From the NCBI GenBank assembly GCA_017445015.1, contig JAFSVL010000090.1, positions 1 to 34,167 on the forward strand: a DNA stretch of 34,167 bases. The letters are read 5' to 3'. This DNA comes from Bacteroidales bacterium. GTDB taxonomy: Bacteria; Bacteroidota; Bacteroidia; Bacteroidales; UBA932. The notes below the pieces were generated by a model. That model saw only the letters and a program-made list of their open reading frames with translations, was not told where the DNA came from and made no database searches. Made by a program: the position numbers and the translations under genes. Numbering within the stretch: the first letter of the stretch is position 1; every line of letters begins with the position of its first letter. Positions 24,506-31,624 of the stretch are shown here, one piece after another.

Positions 24506-26068
24506 ATGATAACAAGAAAACAGTTTATGTTATTTGTTATTCTGTTGGTTACTGCCGTTTTGACAACTGGTTGTGAGAAGCAAGCTATACAGGAGGGAAC
24601 GGTGATCCGGGCGACGGTGGACGAAGCGTCGCGTACGGCCCTGGACGGTGTGAAGGTGCTTTGGAGCGAGGGGGACGCTATCGTGGTGAACGGAGCGGCC
24701 TCGACCTCGACGACGCTCAAGGAAGGCGGCCGGAGTGCGGAGTTTACCTTCGCGGGGACGCTGTCGGCGCCTTACTATGCGCTGTCTCCCGCATCGGGCT
24801 ATGTGTCGGGCTCTTATGTACCGTCGAGCGGCCGCTACGGCAGTATCGTGCTTCCGGCGGAGCAGACCTGGACGGAGGGGAGTTTCGACCCTTCGGCAGC
24901 GCTGATGTACGGCTACAGCGCATCGACCCCCGACGTGAACTTCCACCTCGGCGTGGCTTTCATCCGTTTTACCCTTACGGGCGGTGACGGCGGCCATGCC
25001 ATCAAACGGATCGAGATATCTTCGCCCGGCGGTGAGGACATGAGCGGAACCTTCATCCTGAAGTCCGGTCCCGTGCTGGAATTTGACGATGCCGGACATG
25101 CCGGGGGAGTCATCGTCAGTGCGGAGGGCGGCATCCCGCTCGGGTCTTCCGTCATGGCCGCCATCGCGCCCGGGAATTACCCTTCGGGCCTGCGCGTCCG
25201 CATCGTGGATATGGAAAACCATTATCAGGACATCCGTTCCTCCGCAGCGTTCAGCGCCGTCGCGGGCACCGTGTACAATACTTCGGTGAACTTTACGCCC
25301 AAGGGGACGCTCATCGAAGGTTCGACCTCCGACTCTTCCGGAGAAGGGAGCATCCCCTATGTGACCAGTTCCACCGTGCGTGTGGGAATCATGGGCGATT
25401 CGATTTCCACGTTCAAAAACTGGATTCCCTCGGCCTTCGCGGCCTACTACCCCCACTCCTACAACGGCAAGAGCCTGACGGAGGTGGAGCAGACCTGGTG
25501 GTACCGCTTGATTTATGACCTGATGCCGGATGCGGTCCTGGACAAGAATCTCTCCTACAGCGGTTCCTTCGTGACGAAACTCGACGACGGAAGAGCCCGC
25601 GACGCGTGGACCTTCCCCATGCGCTGCGCCATGTATGAGGATCCGGACATCATTATCCTGCACGGCGGAACCAACGACCGCGGCATCTCCCGGGGGGCGA
25701 TGGTGCCGCTGGGTACCTACGATTATGATACCCCGGTGGAAGAACTGGACATCCGCGCTTTCCGTTCCGCCTACATCAAGACCATCCGGCAGTTGCAGGC
25801 CAATTATCCCGGCGTGCAGCTTGTCTGCCTGATCAACAGCGTGCTCTACACGGAAAATACGGCGGACCAGACCAAGAACTACAAGTTGCTCGGGGAATCG
25901 ATCCAGGCCATCGCGGACCACTACGGACTGCCGGTCGTCAGCCTGAAGGATGTCTCTTACGGTACCCTGGACGGGCTGCATCCCGATCCGGAAGGTTCGC
26001 TCGTCATCGCGGGCGTCGTCCATAACCGCCTGGCGCAGGAAGAATTGTTGCACTACAAACGGCATTGA
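24506..26068 (+). CDS. Fimbrillin-like lipoprotein fused to SGNH-family esterase domain
   Basis: This 520-residue protein has lipoprotein signal ILLVTAVLTTGC (Cys23). Residues ~30-275 form the fimbrillin-like module (SRTALDG with R43-T44, LWSEGDAIVVNG, YALSPASGYV, FDPSAALMYGYSA, VYNTSVNF, closing GTLIEG). Residues ~288-520 are an SGNH hydrolase with the family blocks intact: IMGDSIS (nucleophile Ser299), NLSYSGSF, ILHGGTND, and DGLHPD with Asp489 and His492. SGNH enzymes remove acetyl or other acyl groups from glycans; the target here is unknown. The first ~100 nt of the gene are much more A/T-rich than the rest. The N-terminal module is closely similar to that of the gene at 28139. The stop is 1 nt before the next ATG. 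Confidence 0.82.
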   Translation: MITRKQFMLFVILLVTAVLTTGCEKQAIQEGTVIRATVDEASRTALDGVKVLWSEGDAIVVNGAASTSTTLKEGGRSAEFTFAGTLSAPYYALSPASGYVSGSYVPSSGRYGSIVLPAEQTWTEGSFDPSAALMYGYSASTPDVNFHLGVAFIRFTLTGGDGGHAIKRIEISSPGGEDMSGTFILKSGPVLEFDDAGHAGGVIVSAEGGIPLGSSVMAAIAPGNYPSGLRVRIVDMENHYQDIRSSAAFSAVAGTVYNTSVNFTPKGTLIEGSTSDSSGEGSIPYVTSSTVRVGIMGDSISTFKNWIPSAFAAYYPHSYNGKSLTEVEQTWWYRLIYDLMPDAVLDKNLSYSGSFVTKLDDGRARDAWTFPMRCAMYEDPDIIILHGGTNDRGISRGAMVPLGTYDYDTPVEELDIRAFRSAYIKTIRQLQANYPGVQLVCLINSVLYTENTADQTKNYKLLGESIQAIADHYGLPVVSLKDVSYGTLDGLHPDPEGSLVIAGVVHNRLAQEELLHYKRH

Positions 26069-26069
26069 T

Positions 26070-28139
26070 ATGAAAAAGTTTTGCATGGCAGCCGCGGCAC
26101 TGCTGCTGGCGGTGATACCGGCATCGGCCGGGAAGAAGGCCAGGGCCCGCAAAGCGGCGCCCCAGCCTGTACTGGAGGTCCCCAATCTCCGCTTTGAACT
26201 CAGCGAGGATGCGTCCCGGGGTATATTCGTCCTTCCGGGACGAGAGGAAAGCGCGTCACGCGATGCGGACTTCTGGCGTCTCATCCTCGATGACGGACAG
26301 CGCACGGAGATTCCGGTCCTTTCCAGCCGGCAGAAAGGGACTTTCCGCTTCGAGAAAGACGGAGCCCTTGTCGTGGAGTATGCACAGGTGGTGTCGGAAT
26401 ACGGGGACGTCTATCCCGTTTCCGTCAGCATCCGCATCGAGAAAGCGGACGGGCTGTTGCGTTTTACGCCCGAACTGGAAAACCGTGCGGAGGGCATACG
26501 CATCAACGAATGCTTCTGTCCCATGGCGGATTTTACCTCGTTCTGCGGCGACAAAAAGGCCGATGCGCTTTATTGGCCGGAAGGCCCCGGCATGCGCTAT
26601 CGCGACCCCTGGGCCTGGATGGAGTCCAAGACGGCGGCCTATTACCAGCACGACGAATATGAAACGCACGTAAACCTCATATATCCCCGCGCCTCGATGT
26701 GCTGGTACGGCATCCAGTCCGCGGACAAATTCTTCTACATCAGCCGTCAGGATCCGGAGATGCGCCTCTGTTTCTTGAGCCTGCGGCACCGTATCGGCGG
26801 GGACAATCTCAGTTGCAGCATCGACCATTGGCCGATGACGCGCTGCGGCGAAAAGATGACGCTTCCTCCGACGGTCGTGGGGTTGCTGGACGGCGACTGG
26901 CGTGCCGGGGCGGACCGCTATCGCGCTTGGGCGGATAAGACATTTTACAAGCCCCTGCAGATGCACGACTGGATGCGGACGATGACCGGTTTCCAGCGCG
27001 TGATCATGCGTTCCCAGTACGGGGAGGACTATTATACGCCCGCCGATCTGCCCGCACTCTATGAGGAAGGGGCGAAATACGGCATCAAGACCCTGTTCCT
27101 CTTTGCCTGGTGGAAAGAGGGGATGGACCGTGCCTATCCCAAATATGAGGAAGCCTATCCCGGCGCGTTCAAGGACCTTGCGGACAACATCCGGAAGGTG
27201 CAGGAAATGGGCGGCCGGGTGATTCTGGAGTGCAATTGTCACTTCATGGACCCGAAGAGCGATTTTTATAGGCAATATGGAGCCGAATGCCGTTTGCTGG
27301 ATATCAATGGCAACGAGTATCATCCCGCCTTCGTGTATGCGGGCCGGGGAGAGTTGCGGCAGCGTTTCGGCAGTGTGCAGTTTCCGCTGGCCTGTGAGGG
27401 TTCGCCGCGCTGGCGCAGGCAACTCGCGGATCAGGTGCGCCTGCTCGAATCTTTCGGTGCGGACTGCCTCTTCATGGACTGCTACGGTTTCTGCCCTTAT
27501 CAGCCCTGTTTTAACGATACCCACGACCACGGTCCCCGTGTCGATGAGGCCTGGAAGTATCATCGCATGATTTTCCAGGATGCGATGGACTTTTCCTACA
27601 GCAGGGACAAGGTGCTCGGCACCGAGGGGGTGACCGATATCGCCGGAGCCTATTGCCAGTTGCTGCACGGCAATATCCAGGCGGATTACAAGGTAAAGGG
27701 CAACCAGTTCCCGCAACTCTTCCGCTATACCTTCCCGGAGCCGGTGACGACCGAACGCGGTTTCCTTTCCTCGAAGGGCGATTACCGCAGGCAGGTCAAG
27801 TGTGCGCTGGTAATGGGTGAGCGTTATGATTCTCAGCTCTGGGTCTGCCGCAAAGGCATGGCCGCTGATCCCGCGTATGCGGAGCCGATGGGGTGGTGCG
27901 CCTCCAAACTCGACGAATGGGGCGAATATTTTTATTATGGCAAATTTACGGTCATCGATACCTCGGAATTGCCCTATTACGTCAAGCGTTCCGAATGGTA
28001 CAGCGCGGATGGCCGGACCCTTTTGCGGGTGCTTTATAATGCGGCGGAAAGGACCGCCGCGCAAGTGTGCGGCGTGACCCTCAAGCCCGATGAGATGCGC
28101 TTCGATGTTTTCAAAACGGAAGAGTATTTGAAGAAATAA
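26070..28139 (+). CDS. Putative TIM-barrel glycosidase (DUF6259-like)
   Basis: ATG 26070 directly follows the previous TGA and gives signal peptide MKKFCMAAAALLLAVIPASA with a basic segment after it (GKKARARKAAP); 689 residues. Upstream in-frame codons overlap the previous gene and are ignored. Residues ~35-270 look like a beta-rich N-terminal domain. Residues ~300-560 look like a TIM barrel: FLFAWWKEGMDRAYPKY, GGRVILECNCHF, GADCLFMDCYGFCPY with candidate nucleophile Asp470, and KVLGTEGVTDI with candidate acid/base Glu519. A small beta domain ends it. The arrangement resembles clan GH-D/GH101-type enzymes and, from memory, the DUF6259 family; the family name is uncertain. It is probably periplasmic. 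Its stop and the next ATG share one base (TAATG). Confidence 0.65.
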   Translation: MKKFCMAAAALLLAVIPASAGKKARARKAAPQPVLEVPNLRFELSEDASRGIFVLPGREESASRDADFWRLILDDGQRTEIPVLSSRQKGTFRFEKDGALVVEYAQVVSEYGDVYPVSVSIRIEKADGLLRFTPELENRAEGIRINECFCPMADFTSFCGDKKADALYWPEGPGMRYRDPWAWMESKTAAYYQHDEYETHVNLIYPRASMCWYGIQSADKFFYISRQDPEMRLCFLSLRHRIGGDNLSCSIDHWPMTRCGEKMTLPPTVVGLLDGDWRAGADRYRAWADKTFYKPLQMHDWMRTMTGFQRVIMRSQYGEDYYTPADLPALYEEGAKYGIKTLFLFAWWKEGMDRAYPKYEEAYPGAFKDLADNIRKVQEMGGRVILECNCHFMDPKSDFYRQYGAECRLLDINGNEYHPAFVYAGRGELRQRFGSVQFPLACEGSPRWRRQLADQVRLLESFGADCLFMDCYGFCPYQPCFNDTHDHGPRVDEAWKYHRMIFQDAMDFSYSRDKVLGTEGVTDIAGAYCQLLHGNIQADYKVKGNQFPQLFRYTFPEPVTTERGFLSSKGDYRRQVKCALVMGERYDSQLWVCRKGMAADPAYAEPMGWCASKLDEWGEYFYYGKFTVIDTSELPYYVKRSEWYSADGRTLLRVLYNAAERTAAQVCGVTLKPDEMRFDVFKTEEYLKK

Positions 28140-30580
28140 TGGCTAAAAGAGTATCTGTTTATTTGTTATCCGCCGCCCTGTTCCTGTCAATGGGTTGCAG
28201 GGCCCTTGAGATGGCGGAAACGGAAGGGACGGTGATCGGGGCCACCATCGAGGGATCGCGTACGGTATTGGACGGGACGAAGGTCCTGTGGACTGCGGCA
28301 GACGGAATTGTGGTGAACGGGGCGCTGTCATCCTCGACGACGGTCAGGGACGGCGGGCGGAATGCGGAGTTCAGTTTCAGCGGAACGCTCGGCAGTCCCT
28401 ACTATGCCTTGTACCCCTCGTCCCGCTTTATTGCGGACTCCTATATCCCCGCAGCCGGCTCCTACGGAAGCATAACGCTTCCGCGGGAACAGGCCTGGAC
28501 GGAGGGGAGTTTCGACCCTTCCGCCGCGGTGATGTACGGCACTTCCGCCGATACGCCCGATGTCAATTTCCACCTCGGCGCGGCGTTTATCCGCTTTACC
28601 GTCTCCGGCGGGGGCTATCCTGCGCTCAAGCGCATCGAAATATCTTCGCTCGGCGATGAAGATATGAGCGGTACGCTGGTGCTGAAGTCCGGTCCGGTGC
28701 TGGAACTCAGTCCCGATACGCATACCGGCGGAGTGACCGTGCGTGCGGAAGAGGGGATTCCGGCCGGTGCTCCGGTGATGGCCGCCATCGCGCCTCAAAC
28801 CTACGCATCGGGCATCCGTGTGCGCCTTGTCGATATGGAGAACCACTTTCAGGATATCCGTTCTACGAAGACCTTTTCCGCAGTGGCGGGGACGGTATAT
28901 AACACTTCCGTGACCTTCGCGCCGACGGGCACGCTCGTCGAAGGTGCAACCGAAGCGGGCGAAGATGGCGGAGAACTCCCGAGCGGCCTCCCTTTGAAAA
29001 TCCTCTTTATCGGCAACAGCCACACTGTCGATGCCACGGACCTTCTGCCCTTCATGCTGAACAGCGCCGGCGTGCGGAATGTGGAAATCACCCGTACCTA
29101 TCACGGCGGATACTATCTGGTGGGATACAACACGAATTATGCCCAGCCCGACATCTGCTCCATCATGACGTGGAAATCCGGGCAGATGCGCATGCGCGGT
29201 GTCCTGACCAATGACCATTCCCTCAAGGAGGCGGTCGAGGCCGGTCCCTACGATATCGTCGTGCTGCAGGAGTACGCCGGCAGCAGTTATTGCTGGGACT
29301 GGTCGAAGGATAATTTCGCCGAACGTGCCGCGGTGCAGGGGCTCATCTCCAAAATCAAGGCGTTCAGCCCCGATGTCAAACTCTATTACTATCTTTCGCA
29401 TACTTTCGGAACGGGAAACAGTTCGCTCATAAAGAATTTCAATGACGACAACGTTCTCCAGTTCAATACCTGTATCGAGGGCAATGCGCGGCACATGATG
29501 GACCCGGAGGAAGGTTTCGGTTTTGAACACATGATTTCTACGGCGGCGCTGATGCAGAACCTCCGCACCAGTGCCCTGAACATCGATAACGGCAAGGACC
29601 TCTTCCGCGGTGACGCGCTGCACATGGATTACGGCGCCGTCCGCTATGCCGGGTCCTGCCTGTTGTGGAAGACCTTGCTCGAGGAATACACGGGTATCGA
29701 CTATCGCGACGTGCCTTTCCGTTACCGGGAATTCTATCCTTCCGCCTCGGCCTATACCACGCCGGTCACCGACGGGAATATCGCCGTGCTTCATGCGGCC
29801 GTGGAGGCGGCCTATGCGCATCCGATGGAGATTACCGACCTTTCCGGAATCCCGGTCGATACGGAGTATGCGGATGATCCCGGCGCCACGACGATGGACC
29901 TGACCGGGGTGGACTTCGAACCCGCGACCTGGCCGGTGGACTTCAATATGGGCTTCATCGGCGGGGTGGCACAGGCCGGAACCGGCCCCCAGCCCTATTG
30001 GCTCAGCCACGGGGTCTGGGTCGGGGCCCAGTCCCAGTGCTTCGCCAAGTGGATTTCCGTATCGCGGCCGCGTCAGGATATCGTGTACAGCCGGACGACT
30101 ACTCAGGGGACCGAGAGCAACAACCTCTCCTCTCCCAAGGTGCAGGGCGTCTGGACCGGGGACTACATGGAGTTCGTGATTCCGGTGCGGAACTTTGCTG
30201 CCGGAACCACCGTGAACCTCTATATCCCGATGTATGTGGACCATGCTCCCGTATTCTGGTATGTGGATTACCTGGACGGCGGCGTCTGGAAGTGCGACCA
30301 TTCCGAAAAGACCTCGTATGGCGACAGCCCTTATACCCGCGACTGTACGGTAGCGCTCAATTATAAATTGAATTCCCTCAATGTGAAGATGACCTTTGCG
30401 AATGCCGTCCCCGAGGGCTATCTGCGCTTCCGCGTGCGTTGTGCCGACGGTACCATCCAGGCAGAGAGCGGCAATCCCGTGCAGCGAGATGAACCCCATG
30501 TCCAGAACGGAGCCTACTACTCCACCCTCTGTTTCTGGAGTACGAATTACAGCCGGGTCCGGTTTTCGATAGTTGATTAG
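28139..30580 (+). CDS. Fimbrillin-like lipoprotein with DUF4886-like SGNH domain and novel C-terminal domain
   Basis: This 813-residue protein has lipoprotein signal LLSAALFLSMGC (Cys20). Residues ~28-270 form the fimbrillin-like module (SRTVLDG with R41-T42, LWTAADGIVVNG, FDPSAAVMYGTSA, VYNTSVTF, GTLVEG). Note WTAADG where other copies have W..GD. Residues ~283-525 look like DUF4886, an SGNH-type fold: LKILFIGNSHT (Ser294), DIVVLQEYAGSS, and GDALHMD with Asp492 and His495. Residues ~590-813 (WPVDFNMGFIGG, GDYMEFVIPVRNF, FWYVDYLDGGVWKCD) are a beta-rich domain I do not recognise; it may bind ligand. It is likely a surface deacylase (inference). It is translationally coupled to the gene before it and overlaps the start region of the gene after it. 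Confidence 0.75.
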   Translation: MAKRVSVYLLSAALFLSMGCRALEMAETEGTVIGATIEGSRTVLDGTKVLWTAADGIVVNGALSSSTTVRDGGRNAEFSFSGTLGSPYYALYPSSRFIADSYIPAAGSYGSITLPREQAWTEGSFDPSAAVMYGTSADTPDVNFHLGAAFIRFTVSGGGYPALKRIEISSLGDEDMSGTLVLKSGPVLELSPDTHTGGVTVRAEEGIPAGAPVMAAIAPQTYASGIRVRLVDMENHFQDIRSTKTFSAVAGTVYNTSVTFAPTGTLVEGATEAGEDGGELPSGLPLKILFIGNSHTVDATDLLPFMLNSAGVRNVEITRTYHGGYYLVGYNTNYAQPDICSIMTWKSGQMRMRGVLTNDHSLKEAVEAGPYDIVVLQEYAGSSYCWDWSKDNFAERAAVQGLISKIKAFSPDVKLYYYLSHTFGTGNSSLIKNFNDDNVLQFNTCIEGNARHMMDPEEGFGFEHMISTAALMQNLRTSALNIDNGKDLFRGDALHMDYGAVRYAGSCLLWKTLLEEYTGIDYRDVPFRYREFYPSASAYTTPVTDGNIAVLHAAVEAAYAHPMEITDLSGIPVDTEYADDPGATTMDLTGVDFEPATWPVDFNMGFIGGVAQAGTGPQPYWLSHGVWVGAQSQCFAKWISVSRPRQDIVYSRTTTQGTESNNLSSPKVQGVWTGDYMEFVIPVRNFAAGTTVNLYIPMYVDHAPVFWYVDYLDGGVWKCDHSEKTSYGDSPYTRDCTVALNYKLNSLNVKMTFANAVPEGYLRFRVRCADGTIQAESGNPVQRDEPHVQNGAYYSTLCFWSTNYSRVRFSIVD

Positions 30581-30581
30581 C

Positions 30582-31622
30582 GTGAAGCGGGTTATACTCA
30601 TACTGGCGTCGTTTTGGCTCGTGTGCTGTTCCCGGATGGAGACGGCGGGTGCGCAAGGACCGTTTTTCAACAATCCGGTCTGGCCGGAGAACTGGCCGGA
30701 TCCGACGGTATTCTATGATGCGGGGACCTGCAACTGGCTCTCATTTTCAACGGAGGGTTCCGGGCGCAGGAACTATCTGGTGAGCAAGGACCTTGTTACC
30801 TGGCAGGACGGCGGCCGCCGCCTGATAGCGCCTTCCGCCTACACCCTGATGGCCAGTTATGCCCCGCACCGCTGGGCTCCCGCTTACGCTTATGTGGGCG
30901 GGAGGCACAGGCTGTACGTTTCGGTCGTGCGAACCGGGACGGGGGGACGCGATACGCGCATCGTGGCGCTGGGGTCGGACAACATACGTGGCCCCTATGA
31001 ATTCGAGTCCGTCGTTACCGCCTGTGAGGACAGCGGCATCAAGGACACCATCGATCCCTTCGTGCTGGAGGCGGACGGAAAGGTCTGGATGGTGTTCGGC
31101 AGTACCGGCGGAATGTATATTCTGGAACTGACAGCGGACGGTACCGCTCCGGCTCCTTCCGCTGTGTGCCGGCACATTGCAGGACTGACGGATGAGGAGG
31201 ACCGTAGCCGCTCGGGCGTGTACGAAGGCGCATACCTTTACTATCGCGACGGCTGGTGGTATCTTTTTGCCAGCGGCGGCTATTACGCCAATCATAGCTA
31301 TAAACTCGTCTGTGGCCGCAGCAAGGTCATTACAGGCCCCTACAAAGACCGTAACGGCGTGGATATGAGGAAGGGGAAGGCCCCGGCACTGTTATCTAGC
31401 GAACCCGGCAACAAACTCGTTTTCGGACCCGGACATAACGGAGAGATCTTTACCGACAGTACCGGCCAGGACTATATGTTCTATCATTGCCACTACCGTT
31501 CCTCGCCCGGCATGGAGGAAACGCGCACGCTCTTTCTGCAGCGCCTTTTCTGGGACGACAAGGGCTGGCCCTATTTCCGGACAGGACACCCGCTGCCGGA
31601 AGACACCGCTCCACAGCTATAG
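30582..31622 (+). CDS. GH43-family glycoside hydrolase, arabinanase-like
   Basis: The GTG at 30582 is taken as start because it follows the previous TAG directly and opens on MKRVILILASFWLVCCS; a TTG at 30573 is the alternative. The protein is 346 residues. It shows the classic GH43 acid trio of a five-bladed propeller: general base Asp40 (NWPDPTVF), Asp158 (DTIDPFV) as pKa modulator, and general acid Glu215 (VYEGAYLYY). HNGEIFTDSTG and the single-domain length fit endo- or exo-arabinanase-like members, though GH43 also includes xylosidases and galactanases. The signal region could be lipoprotein type (Cys15 or Cys16), but the lipobox is poor. It is the last plus-strand gene; its stop is 2 nt from the stop of the convergent peptidase gene. 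Confidence 0.85.
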   Translation: MKRVILILASFWLVCCSRMETAGAQGPFFNNPVWPENWPDPTVFYDAGTCNWLSFSTEGSGRRNYLVSKDLVTWQDGGRRLIAPSAYTLMASYAPHRWAPAYAYVGGRHRLYVSVVRTGTGGRDTRIVALGSDNIRGPYEFESVVTACEDSGIKDTIDPFVLEADGKVWMVFGSTGGMYILELTADGTAPAPSAVCRHIAGLTDEEDRSRSGVYEGAYLYYRDGWWYLFASGGYYANHSYKLVCGRSKVITGPYKDRNGVDMRKGKAPALLSSEPGNKLVFGPGHNGEIFTDSTGQDYMFYHCHYRSSPGMEETRTLFLQRLFWDDKGWPYFRTGHPLPEDTAPQL

Positions 31623-31624
31623 TA

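Noticed and set aside
28328-30673. Open frame of 781 codons on the minus strand opposite the DUF4886-like gene
   Set aside because: It is a shadow of a well-supported plus-strand gene. It is rich in His/Arg/Gly and has no family features.
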